In this document: in pieces, positions 1 to 9,586 of the stretch
Layout: each line of letters begins with the position of its first letter
Position numbering within the stretch: the first letter of the stretch is position 1
Assembly (NCBI GenBank): GCA_036924085.1
Contig: JAVGWX010000002.1
Span: 44,969,666 to 45,033,665 of the forward strand
Reading direction: 5' to 3'
Source: Ariolimax columbianus
Lineage: Eukaryota > Mollusca > Gastropoda > Stylommatophora > Arionidae
DNA length: 64,000 nt
Notes under the pieces: generated by a model
Told to the model about the DNA's origin: nothing
The model's input: the letters and a program-made list of their open reading frames with translations, nothing else
Databases searched by the model: none
Made by a program: the position numbers and the translations under genes

Positions 1-285
1 GGCTGTCAACACTGCCATAGAGCTTGTCTAATGTTAGCCACATGTGCTTTCTCTGGTCCTCGTATGTCGGGCAGTTTTGCAGCAGATGTTCAGCGATCAT
101 TTTCCCGGTACCACAAGTGCATTCGTCAATGCCATCTATCTTCAGTTTATTGAATAGATGGTACCTCAGTCTGTTGTGGCCTGTGCGGAGTCTGAAGACC
201 ACGACCTGCTCTCTTCTGTTCAACTGGTAATAGGCATAATTTTTTGTGTAGCCAGTATGCTCTGTTTCCCATTTGGCCATGTATC
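1..285 (-). mobile_element. I/Nimb-like LINE, 3' end fragment
   Basis: The minus strand encodes the C-terminal tail after the RNase H domain of the same LINE found at 43847-44856, 48017-50950 and 61196-63092. It includes the Cys/His cluster region (C.C....AEHLL.NCP) and the TGYTKNDAYYQLNRREQ segment. The copy is cut by the window edge on its 3' side. Near 285 it gives way abruptly to CR1 hairpin repeats, so it is 5'-truncated there or broken by a later event. Confidence 0.85.
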
Positions 286-503
286 TTAACTTAACGTCTT
301 TATACTGGTTTAGAAGACCCTGTAGAGTCTGTATACAACCAGTTTAATTTAACTTAACGCCTTTATACTGGTTTAGAAGACCCTGTAGAGTCTGTATACA
401 ACCAGTTTCATTTAACTTAACGTCTTTATACTGGTTTAACTTAACTTAACGTCTTTATACTGGTTTAGAAGACCCTGCAGAGTCTGTATACAACCAGTTA
501 CAT
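286..503 (-). repeat. Tandem array of CR1 3' hairpin units
   Basis: There are about three and a half head-to-tail copies of a roughly 62-bp unit, read antisense: a TTAAC-rich spacer, then GTCTTTATACTGGTTT, then AGAAGACCCTG and an inverted AACCAGT arm. The third unit is cut after the first arm (about 411-437). The same unit ends the CR1-like LINE at 3364-3440, 45715-45790 and 43810-43846. The last unit runs straight into the CR1 3' end at 504-618, so this is one LINE 3' end with reiterated tails. Confidence 0.85.
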
Positions 504-618
504 TTACATCACCTTGCTCTAAAAGCTATGCACATCCAGTTTATTCTTAAATGCATTAACTGTCCCTGCCTCCACTACCTCCCCTGGCAATGCATTCCAA
601 GCAGACACCACTCTCTGA
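504..618 (-). mobile_element. CR1-like LINE, 3' end fragment (antisense)
   Basis: This is the reverse complement of the last coding part and 3' UTR of the CR1-like LINE at 2205-3440 (segments matching SQRV.SAWNALPGE and VNAFKNKLDA). Similarity stops near 618, where piggyBac sequence begins. It therefore lies head-to-head with the CR1 copy on the other side of the piggyBac ORF. Confidence 0.8.
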
Positions 619-647
619 TCCATAGTAGAGGAAAGGGTAAAGGTCCT

Positions 648-2180
648 ATGCCTAAGAGAGGACGAGGAGCAAGGTCAAGATTTGTACTTGATAGAAATCC
701 TGGTCCTAAGCCTAGTACTAGTACCAGCAGTACAGTAGATCCATCTACAGTGTTTCCTGTTCCAATGGCAACTACTAGGGCAGATGCTCAGGTTAGTGAT
801 GAGGGGCAATGGAGAGAGGTATTTGAGGGCAGCACAGACAATACCTTTCGGTTTATTCCACCTCAGACAAGAATCCCTGGTGTCAATCCTGACATTATTC
901 CAGAGAATGCATCATCCTTATTTTGCTTTAAAGCTTTATTTACTGATGCCATTATGGAAGACCTTGTCAGGTCAGTAAATGATTATGCGGCCCAACGGTG
1001 CCTGGCAATGAAAGAAACAACTGCGGTACAGTAAGTTTTTCTAACATGGTCACCAGTGACTGTGCCTGAGCTACATAAATTCTTTGCTGTCATTATTGTT
1101 ATCGGCTATTTAAAGAAGCATAAAATTAGTGACTTCTGGACACATGATGAGACTATAGAAACACCATGGTTCAGGAAGGTATTCACGAGGGAAAGGTTCA
1201 AAGCTTTGTACCATACAATGTTTCACGTAAGCAATCCTGATTTGCAGGGCAAAGCTAAAATTGAGCCATTTGTGCAGAGCTTGCTACTTCAATTTCAAAA
1301 ATCCTATTACCCATTCAAGGAACTTTCTGTGGATGAAATGGTCATTGGATGGAAAGAAAGGTGGGCCCATAAGATGTTCAATGCATCAAAGCCAAAAAAA
1401 TACCACGTCAAAACCTTTGGCCTCTGTGACAGCAACACTGCTTATGTTGTCAACATATTGATATATTTTGGTAGCAATACATCTTACAATCCAGATCTAG
1501 ATCCAAGCAGTCAACAAGCCGTCAAAGTATTTGACAGGCTTTTAGAACCTTGTGGGAAAGGCCATCACATTTATGCTGACCGTTACTACACCATCTATCC
1601 GCTGCTGCAGTACCTTACCAGTAATGGCCATTACTACACTGGTACAGTCAACATAAACCGCAGAGATTTTCCACAAGCTTTCAAGACAACAAAATTGTCC
1701 TTTTTACAAATGAAATGGTTTCTCCATATAGAAAGAACATTCCTCTGCGTGATGTTCAGAGACAAAAAGGCTAAAAAACCCTGCTTGCTTGTCTCTAGTG
1801 AAGCCTCGGTAACCATCAAACGTTTAACAAGTCGTTCTGGTGTAGTGAAGGATAAACCATCAATGATTGATGACTACAACTACCGCATAAATGGGTGTAA
1901 TAAGGTTGATCAGTGTGTCGCAACATATGGTACCTTCACTAGAAGAACAAGGAAATGGTGGAAGAAAATTTTCTTTTGGATTTTTGAAGTAGCTCAGTTG
2001 AATTCATTTATTTTGCATGCCCTGACCAGGTCTGCAAACACAAAAAAGCAGCCCTATCTAGAATTTAAAAGGCAATTAGTTACTGAGCTTTGCCTTTTTG
2101 CAGCTACAGAGACGCCTAGCATGCAGGTGGAACCTTACATCAGCAGCCATGCAAACACACAATCAAAAAAAACATTGTAA
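648..2180 (+). pseudogene. piggyBac-family transposase, one in-frame stop
   Basis: This is a DDE_Tnp_1_7-type transposase of the PGBD4-like group, the enzyme that cuts and pastes TTAA-flanked transposons. The chosen start is ATG 648 (MPKRGRGARSR); the open frame upstream to 528 is antisense LINE sequence and not part of it. The frame holds about 510 codons but is broken by a single TAA at 1032-1034; both sides stay in the same frame. All three catalytic aspartates are visible: SVDEMV (codon 1332), YADRYYT (codon 1578) and CNKVDQ (codon 1908). Also present are W..HKM.., KP.KY..K.FGLCDS and RTRKWWKKIFFW, typical of the family. The usual C-terminal Cys-rich finger is not seen; the frame ends at TAA 2178-2180. 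No terminal inverted repeats or TTAA duplications were found. The copy is inactive as it stands, but only one nonsense change is visible. Confidence 0.9.
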
Positions 2181-2204
2181 TGCATTTAGACAAATTTAAT
2201 CTAA

Positions 2205-3363
2205 TTTGAAATAGTCAGCATGGGTTTACTAGAGGGAGATCATGCTTAACAAATCTATTAGAATTCATGGAGGAGGTTACTAAAATCATAGATAAAGGGG
2301 AGCCAGTGGATGTTATTTATCTAGACTTTGCAAAGGCCTTTGATAGAGTACCTCATCAAAGATTATTTCGAAAGTTAAAATCACATGGAATAGGTGGGGA
2401 AGTTGCCAAATGGATTGAAAATTGGTTAACAGGAAGAAGGCAGAGGGTGGGCATAAATAAGGAGTACTCTGAGTGGTGTGAAGTGAAAAGTGGTGTGCCA
2501 AAGGGCTCGGTTTTGGGACTAATTTTGTTCTTGATATATATATAAATGATTTGGACATTGATATGCGATTTGCTGATGACACAAAACTATGCAGTAGTGT
2601 CTCATCTAAAGCGGAAGTGGATATATTGATGTCGGATTTAGATAAAATTCGAGAATGGTCTGTAAGCTGGCAAATGGAGTTTAATGTAGATAAATGTACA
2701 GTCATCCACATGGGTAGATCCAATATGGAACATAATTACAGAATGAGAGAAAACAATATTAGGAAGATGGATAAGGAAAGGGACCTAGGGGTTATAATAG
2801 ATCATACAGGAAAGATGAGTGAGCAAGTTAAGGTAGCAGTGAAAAAGGCAAATGTAATGTTAGGTATGATAAAAAGAAATATTAAACATAGGAGCAAGGA
2901 AGTGATCGTCAAACTGTATAAAGCTTTAGTTAGACCTAGATTGGAGTACTGTGTACAGGTGTGGAGTCCTTATCATAGAGGGGACATAAACATGCTAGAA
3001 AGAATACAAAAAAGAGCGACAAAGATGATAGTGGGATTCCAGAATTACAGTTATGAGGAACGACTCAGAAAAACCGGCCAACAGTGTCTCGAATAGAGAA
3101 GAATTCGTGGTGACTTAATACAGGTTTATAAGATGATCAGAGGAATCGATAAATTAGACTATAACAAGTTTTTTAAAATAAGGCCACCTACAATAACACG
3201 AGGGCATAGCTACAAGCTGACTAAAGAGAGGTCCAGGTTAGATATTAGGAAATATTTTTTTAGTCAGAGAGTAGGGTCTGCTTGGAATGCATTGCCAGGG
3301 GAGATAGTGGAGGCAGTGACAGTTAATGCTTTTAAGAATAAACTGGATGCGCATAGCTTTTAG
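2205..3363 (+). pseudogene. CR1-like LINE ORF2, reverse transcriptase C-terminal half
   Basis: This is a non-LTR reverse transcriptase broken by frame changes. Block 1 (about 2212-2545) carries HGFTRGRSCLTNLL, the YLDFAKAFD palm motif and SGVPKGSVLG. Block 2 (2551-3096) carries the FADDTK catalytic motif, then LGVIID and thumb-like LYKALVRPRLEYC. It ends at a TAG at 3094-3096. Block 3 (3133-3363, same frame) carries GHSYKLTKERSRLDIRKYFFSQRV and ends at the natural stop. A small deletion and frame change fall near 2540 in a TA-rich run. It is 5'-truncated where it meets the piggyBac copy. The endonuclease domain is absent. Confidence 0.9.
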
Positions 3364-3440
3364 AGCAAGGTGATGTAAATGTAACTGGTTGTATACAGAC
3401 TCTGCAGGGTCTTCTAAACCAGTATAAAGACGTTAAGTTC
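3364..3440 (+). repeat. CR1-like LINE 3' UTR with terminal hairpin
   Basis: After the stop codon the tail contains ACTGGTT ... AACCAGT as an outer stem and AGAC ... GTCT as an inner stem, followed by a TTAAG-type tail. This 3' hairpin is the unit repeated at 286-503 and inserted alone at 14425-14493, which suggests it is the recognition structure for this LINE's reverse transcriptase. Confidence 0.8.
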
Positions 3441-4226
3441 AGTTAAGTGGAAAAAGACACATTATCAAAAAGTCTACACTGTGTCGTTTGCAGTATTCCA
3501 AATGCTAGAGTTAGGACAACATTTTTTTTTTCAAGAATGCTCAGACCAGCCATTTCTTCATCCAAAATCACTGTTTTGAACAGCATCATTTAAAATAAAT
3601 GTAAATTAAAATCAGCTGTACACAGTTCATTTTTTTTTCTTAGAAAATTTGTGCCATTTTATTTTTCAATTTACCAAACACTGCTCAATGGTCATAATAA
3701 TGTTATTTCTAATCCAAGAGTGATGAAACTTCCCAATATTGGGTAAATATGGATATATTATCAAAAGGAAGAATTTTTGTGTGTCAACATTGTGTCATTC
3801 ATTTGAATGAAATGGTAAGTGAAAAAATGTTTACAAATTATTTATTTGTTTTTATTTTTGTTTAAACATTACATAATTCTTTGCATGCAACTTCACTGTA
3901 CAGAAATCTTATTGCACTGTTTCTAAAAAGAGCAATCATTCCTGAACATTTTGATATATAAAACATGATCACACAATAAAAGATAACAGATATATGAATA
4001 ATTTTGTCACAGCTGTCAGGTGTGAACATTTTTGTAGAAAAATAGGCGTGTAAAATCGTGGTTTTTGGCTGCATCTATTAAGTGTTAACTAAAATGATTT
4101 CCGGTAATCGCTTTAAGCGTGTTTGATGATCTTTAAAAGTCTACACATTTATTGCAACTAAAGTTGGGCTGTAGAAAGACTGTAGAAATTATTTATTTGA
4201 CCAGTCCAATGATCATGCACCTGGAT
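3441..4226. other. AT-rich spacer, nothing recognised
   Basis: No coding similarity, repeat family or strong structure seen apart from short A and T runs. Confidence 0.5.
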
Positions 4227-4237
4227 TACTCGTGTGT

Positions 4238-4550
4238 GTGTGTGTATGTATGTATATATATATATATATATATATATAAATATATACACACACATATATA
4301 TATATATTTATTTTTTATTTTTTTGCGTTCGCCTTATTTTCTAATCCCCAAGACGGGTGTGCGTTGCACTGTTTTTATTTTGCGCCTGTTGGCCCAGTGC
4401 ATCCGACTTCAGCATACATTTTATGTAAGGGTCTGCTTCCTCCTCCATTTTCTAAGGGTTTGCTTTCCCTGGGTAACGGCCGGTGCTGTGATGGGGATCA
4501 AACCCAGCACCTTCGGATTGTGAGCCGTGCCCCTTAACCACGTCGTCCCC
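4238..4550 (-). mobile_element. SINE-A (tRNA-derived) with microsatellite tail
   Basis: Antisense copy of SINE-A. The head, with a B box-like GGATCAAACCC, is on the right; the body (GGCGCAAAATAAAAAC) is in the middle. The 3' tail has grown into a (TG)n(TA)n microsatellite at 4231-4312. Flanking TSDs are TACTCGTGTGT (4227-4237) and TATTCGTGTAT (4551-4561), two differences in 11, which places the microsatellite inside the insertion. Confidence 0.8.
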
Positions 4551-4679
4551 TATTCGTGTATATTCAACACATCCAATTCAGACTTTGGCACATAATACAA
4601 AAGGAATGTGTATAGTACTGACTGATATACTAACTGTGACATGGCATAACACCTGCCATTATTAGGTGGTTTGTTTAGA

Positions 4680-4925
4680 GCAGAATAGATAAAGCCCAAC
4701 AGGCTGCGGGTCTACTTTGCTCTAGTGTTTGAGTCTATTAAGATGGACTCGCACATCGGCTAACCACCCGTCGTAAGCGCTTGTCCCAACGCAGCGGAGT
4801 ATTAAGTTGCTCAAGCCTAGCCCGCTAAGCAGGAAACCCTTCTCCCGGCTACATTCAGCTCATACCAGAGCTGGGACCTGCACAGGGGCATCTGCCCCTA
4901 TAGAAGTGCAGGTCGACTAAGAACT
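4680..4925. repeat. GC-richer block with strong hairpin, untyped
   Basis: This block is distinctly more GC-rich than its flanks. It contains a near-perfect stem-loop at 4875-4914: outer arms GACCTGCAC and GTGCAGGTC, inner arms AGGGGCA and TGCCCCT, and a 6-nt bulge. No second copy was recognised in the window, so I cannot type it. It could be the body of an unlisted SINE or foldback element. Confidence 0.45.
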
Positions 4926-4929
4926 GGTA

Positions 4930-5090
4930 TATATCTGCAAAACATACGACATGGTAAGTTCGAGAAAATAAAAACATTCTCTATCCAATTTCCACCTCTT
5001 CATTAATTTCATTTGACGCTGCATCTTAATATATAATCTTTTTTATATCTTTATTATACTTCATGTCATAGATAGTTTAATTACGTTTCT
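4930..5090 (-). repeat. Repeat F fragment (antisense)
   Basis: Reverse complement of the AT-rich motif block seen at 23060-23330, 29520-29720 and 59410-59560 (AATTAAACT..CTATGACATG, then GAGGTGGAAATTGGA). Family and coding capacity are unknown. Confidence 0.55.
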
Positions 5091-5125
5091 TACTATGTTT
5101 AGATCGTAATTTTAGCTCAATTTGT

Positions 5126-5277
5126 CCGCCGAAGACGGATGTGTCAGACCAAAAGGTGCAAATATCGCAGTCAAGCTGTAAACTGGTGACACAACACATA
5201 CCGTTCTCCGGACTACATCCTGCTACTTGCGAAGCCCTGTTACGGGCTTGGTAGTGGGAGATTGAGAACGAACGCGG
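5126..5277 (+). mobile_element. SINE-B short form
   Basis: Starts at the conserved GCCGAAGACGGATGTGTC boundary, runs through AAAGGTGCAAATATCGCAGT and CGTTCTCCGGACTACATCC, and ends at GGGAGATTGAGAACGAACG. The GAA tail is lost and no clear TSD was found. Confidence 0.75.
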
Positions 5278-5554
5278 AATAAATTGTATTTGAACAAATC
5301 TTTGCACGGAATTCCTGTATTTTGGCTGGGAGGGAAAGATACTAATCAAAATAATTATCCTGGACTGAAAAGGGTTAATATTGCTAGTGTGTTTGTTATG
5401 CCCTAGAGAAAGTATAATTTTATCTTTGAAAAAGACTTAAAGGCTATCACAATATTGGACTCTCAAACAAACTATTTGTGTATAATTTCTTCACAAGCAC
5501 ATACACACTGATAAGGAATGAGAAATCCATCATTGATTATTACACCATTACGAG

Positions 5555-5800
5555 AAAAGATTGGGGACAAAGATGTGGCAGTGAATGAGCTGACAACAGC
5601 AAGGTTAGCGAATCATAGCTGACCAAGACTCTAGTCTGCCTCCGGTGGTCGCCCTGGAAACAGGATGTACTAGTGTAGTCTAGCTAAGAGAATAAGAATC
5701 GCAGTGAGAGGGCAAAGTCCCATAAATGATGTGATGAAACTAAATGTGTAGAGCCGAAAGGAGCAGATATCACAGCCTCGCTGTTAACAGTACAATGTCC
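5555..5800 (+). repeat. Divergent SINE-B-like copy
   Basis: The order of modules follows SINE-B: GAATCATAGCTGACCAAGAC, then a GCAGTGAGAGGGCAAA segment, then AGCCGAAAGGAGCAGATAT and ACAGCCTCGCTGT. Divergence is high. Confidence 0.5.
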
Positions 5801-6039
5801 TTTTTTAATGAACTGCAGAATGGGAGAAAGAAAAAAAGATTCAAAGAAAAATAAGATTCATTAAGTATGTAAGAGAGATGTTAGAAATCTGGAGAGACCA
5901 CTGACTCGTAAAAATAAAGAGAATAGCCAAAACAAAACCCTAGCAAAGAAAATGTAAAAATAAGGCCTACAAGCTAAGAAGAGTCCAAAGTTAGGACCAG
6001 ACATCAGGATCAATATAGACGGCACTAGGAAGTGCAGGA

Positions 6040-7135
6040 GCCACTCGAGTATCAAGCTAGAAGCTCTCTGATTAAAATTCAGGACCATTCTCAAGACAGC
6101 TGCAGCAGAAGCAAGTGGTGAAGCTTAGACAAGAAGGATATAAAGAAGACACACTGGTGGACAGAAGGTGAGGTGTTAAAATAATAAGGGGGAAATGGAA
6201 AGAGATGCAGACAATACTTGGAACCCAAGAATTCAGTAGATAAAACAGAAATACAAAAAATATGTACCACTCAGAATGGAAGCCAAGAGCAAAGTGCTAA
6301 CCGCATAACAAAAATCCTGGAAGGATTTTGTAGAAAGGCTGGAAAAGAATGTAGGTGAAAACCAGAAGCTAGACACTAAAGAACATGAAGGGGGAAAAAA
6401 ATATTTTAAAGTGTCCACTGATATTTGTAAAAGACAAAGTGCTTAGCTTATCTCCATTAGGGAGATAATGGAGAGATGAGGAACAAATTCCAGATGTGAA
6501 GAGTTCTAATATAGAGGAAGAAATCAATGACAGAGAACAACATCATTATGGAAAAGCTGAATGCAACATTGGAGAAAATTATGTTGGCAAAGCAGCTAGA
6601 TAGAATGGTGTAACAGCAGAAATGGTCAAGTACATGGAAACTGCAAGTGAACTGTTATTCCTGAAGGTTTTCTTGGCAGCCTGATGTCATAACAACAGAC
6701 AGTGCAAAAACCATGAAAGCATTTCCCTCGTTATTATCACCAGAATAATCTACTCTAGGAAACTGGATCAGAGACTAAGACATCTGGCTGAGCCACAGAT
6801 GGGCATAGTCCAATGCGGTTTCACAGCAAACTGAAGTACTCAAAACATTATCACCACTGTAAGGCAACGTGTGAAAAAGTACTTTCAGCATAATGATAAA
6901 ATGCACCTCAGTTTCTTGAAGCTTCACCAAGGCAACATTATATCATCATATCGTTTCATACTACTCATGGATGTTGTCATGGAAGCCTGTAAATTGAAGA
7001 CCAAAAAGTACTCAGTGGGATACTGAAACTTGAGACCATTAGAAGTTCACAAATAAAAATCATGGTGGTCTCAAAAGAAGGTTTATTCCATTATGCTTGG
7101 TAAATAGCTTCCAGAGCAGCTTAAGAAGTATAAAT
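6040..7135 (+). pseudogene. RTE-like LINE relic (linker and RT)
   Basis: Translation in shifting frames gives KLDQRLRHLAEPQMGIVQCG followed by a TVRQ...K segment and an LHLSFLKL-like fragment. These correspond to the RT region that usually reads RI...E.Q.GFR.GR..D.I..L RQ and then the FVDF.KAFD motif. A later IMVVSKE segment matches the end of the RT palm. Many stops and frameshifts; no catalytic site survives intact. Confidence 0.6.
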
Positions 7136-7309
7136 ACCTTTAAGCTGTAATAGGCCAGAAGCAAGTATCAAAGAAAAGTTGGCTATATGAAACGCAGCAA
7201 TTGGCAGCCTTTTTTTCATACCATAAACAATGGATTTCTCTATAAAAGTGGAACAGGTAAGAAAACTAAGATGGCTGTATACCACTTCATCTATGTACCG
7301 TGGATGTTT

Positions 7310-7561
7310 TTTTGGTGCTCTTTTTTGTGTTTGCCTTATTTCTCTATTCCCCAATGCAGTATGCATTATACTATGTTTTTATTTTGCGCCTGTCTGCACA
7401 GTGCATCTGACTTCGGAATGTATTTTATGTAAGGGCCTGCTTCCTCCTGCATTTTCTAAGGATTTGCTTCCCCAGGGTAAAAGCCGGTGCTGTGATTGGG
7501 AAGCAAACCCAGCACCTTCGGATTGTGAGCTGTGTAACTTAACAAGTCCACGCCGTCCCCT
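7310..7561 (-). mobile_element. SINE-A, antisense, TSD-flanked
   Basis: Tail (TTTGTGTTTGCC) on the left, tRNA-like head with a B box-like GGGAAGCAAACCCAGC on the right. Flanks read ACCGTGGATGT (about 7298-7308) and ACTATGGATGT (about 7564-7574), a slightly diverged TSD. Confidence 0.75.
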
Positions 7562-7849
7562 TACTATGGATGTGAATCACGGCAATGACCACAACCCAGT
7601 AAAGCCATCTCAAGTTTCTGAAATGAGATTTCTAAGTAACAAAAAGAGATAAGGTTCGCAATAAGGCAATATGATCCGATTTCGATCCCCAGCCCATGCA
7701 GTGAAGCATCTAAATTTTGAAGGTTTGACCATGCCAGCAGAATGGAAAAAAATAGGCTATCGTGGCAAGCAAGGGAGGAATCCAGAAACCCATGGAAACC
7801 AAAAGTCTGAATTACAATATAAAGAAATCTATCATCATCATGTCGCATG

Positions 7850-8630
7850 TCCTTTATAGAACGTCGCACCCATCACAGTCTGTCTGAAAGAAATGCTTTC
7901 CCCTGGCAAAACTGCAGCCACTGCCAGTCATACACAGGCATTTCTGGATATCTTGGTACCATCGTCTTCTTGGTCTACCCCTGCCTCTTTTGCCTGACAC
8001 CATACCTTCCATCACTGTTCTCTCAACACCATTGGGTCTCTTGATGTGACCAAAGTATTTACATTTTCTGGTCATAATGGAATTGATAAACCAGTTCTCC
8101 TCTATGCTCAACTCTTGTCGAATGTCTACATTTGTCTTTTTCTCTGTCCAGGGTATTCTGAGAATCTTTCTGTAACATTTTAAATCGAAGGATTCTTTGT
8201 CTAGAAGTTTTGGTAATCGTCCATGATTTGCAGCCAAAAATTTTTGTCGTTTTGTTGGTGTTCTGCCCTAATTTCTTGAGGCTGTTCAGTCTCTGCATTG
8301 CCATTCTTCTTCTGATTTATTTTGAGCAGTCGCCAATCTTGTCAATTCTGGAGCCCAGATATTCAAAATGAGTGACCTAATCTATTTCCTCACCACCTAC
8401 TGTAAATTTGTTGACATTTTGTTTTGTCGGTGGTCATTATCTTTGTTTTGTTTATAAACAAGTTTTGATCTTTACTGTGTCCATTTACAGCTGAAATTAG
8501 CTGCTCTAGCCCTTCTGCACTTCTTAATAGTATAACTGTGTCGTCTGCGCATCTTAACTCTGGAATCTCGTACACCGCCAGTCGTAAACGTATCAAAACT
8601 TTCAATGTTCTCGTCTTCTTAAACATTTCT
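7850..8630 (-). pseudogene. RTE-like LINE ORF2 relic, C-terminal part
   Basis: The minus strand gives in order: an RCADDTVILL palm motif (Tyr replaced by Cys before ADD), FINKTKIM, ESFDLKCYRKILRIPWTEK, then KCKYFGHIKR and GKRGRGRPRRRW near the end. That is the standard C-terminal order of an RTE-type endonuclease-reverse transcriptase. It is split over at least three frames and is not functional. Confidence 0.8.
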
Positions 8631-8704
8631 CATTATACATTCTATAGGAAATCTATAGGACAGAATAATCTAGTGTTCCTTGTGATAAACATCAATACTC
8701 CACA

Positions 8705-8860
8705 GTAGTTGTTATTGCCCACGATGAGTAAATTTACTCTTTTGTGTGCCCTGAAAAGGGCTTTAGGTGGTAGGTTGCAGCTTTCCTCACATCATGAGTG
8801 TGCTGATGGAGGTGGTCCTGGTTTCTGCAGAGGTAGTTGTACTATGCTTGACTTTAAGGA
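8705..8860 (+). repeat. Repeat C, 5' part
   Basis: Shares the head CCACGATGAGTAAATTTACT and CCTGAAAAGG with copies at 13512, 22450 and 54040, then TGTGCTGATGGAGGTGG. Cut off after about 150 bp. Confidence 0.7.
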
Positions 8861-9419
8861 AGCAACTAAGCAAGTAAAGTACAAACTATGTTTTGAAAGA
8901 TGTAAAAATTATTGACAGAAAAAAATGTGCCAAGAATATTAATGAAACATATATCATCAGCGTGTGATGTCTATAGAGTTGATGATCAATTTCAACAGCT
9001 ACCATCTATCCTTTATACATTTCAATAGAGTTTTGGTGGCCTTATGGGTTTAGAAATCCAACATGCCATGTTCTAAATTATGTCGTGTTCAGTCTGACAG
9101 ATGGGAATGTTATGAGTTGTTTCATGGTATGACAATTTCTCCCAGTCAACCTAGCTGTAAATGGATACCTGACAAAGTCAAAGGAAAATAGAAGTCGCCA
9201 TAGAAACTACGAAGTTTGTGCTCTGTTGTCAGCACTTTCAGCAATGAAAGGGACCAAGCACAAATGAGAACACACAGGTGCAATGAAGTCAGATCTATGA
9301 ACAATTTTTCATTACTTATATACGCATACTTCATAGTAACAATATTTCTTGTGCCTGCAAATTCAGTTGTGGTGCTAAGATAAATGTAAAAACAAGTGAA
9401 AAAAAATATCAAAACTTAC
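8861..9419. other. MOB1 intron 2, unique-looking sequence
   Basis: Lies just 3' (minus strand) of MOB1 exon 2. No repeat or coding segment recognised. Confidence 0.5.
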
Positions 9420-9586
9420 TGTTAACTGCAACCCACTCATTGAGATCTTCTCCTTCTGGTAACTGAACAGCTTGGCGCAAGTTTCCACTTCCGAGTGTGA
9501 CGGCTGCATGTTTCATCAGGTCATACTGATGAGTCCCTTCAGGAATATTTTTCTTTGGCTTGAAAGTCTTGTTGCTGCGACTTCCA
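9420..9586 (-). CDS. MOB1: MOB1 exon 2
   Basis: On the minus strand the acceptor is TTTATGTTTTCAG before TGGAAGTCG, and the donor after GTTAACA is GTAAGT. The exon is 167 nt, entering in phase 2 and leaving in phase 1. Confidence 0.93.

Noticed and set aside
286..503. CRISPR-like array of regular direct repeats
   Set aside because: The units are LINE tail copies with no unique spacers, and the genome is eukaryotic.
528..647. Upstream extension of the transposase open frame to an ATG at 528
   Set aside because: This part is antisense CR1 LINE 3' sequence that happens to lack stops; the transposase more plausibly begins at ATG 648.
4152..4523. Plus-strand frame rich in Tyr/Ile
   Set aside because: It is a translation of the microsatellite and an antisense SINE-A.
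4875..4914. microRNA precursor
   Set aside because: The loop is too short and the stem too compact for a normal pre-miRNA; kept only as a hairpin of unknown role.
1..9419. Later MOB1 exons on the minus strand
   Set aside because: No segment matching the VDFFNQINMLYG or TEFCTEE regions was seen; they should lie beyond the left edge.
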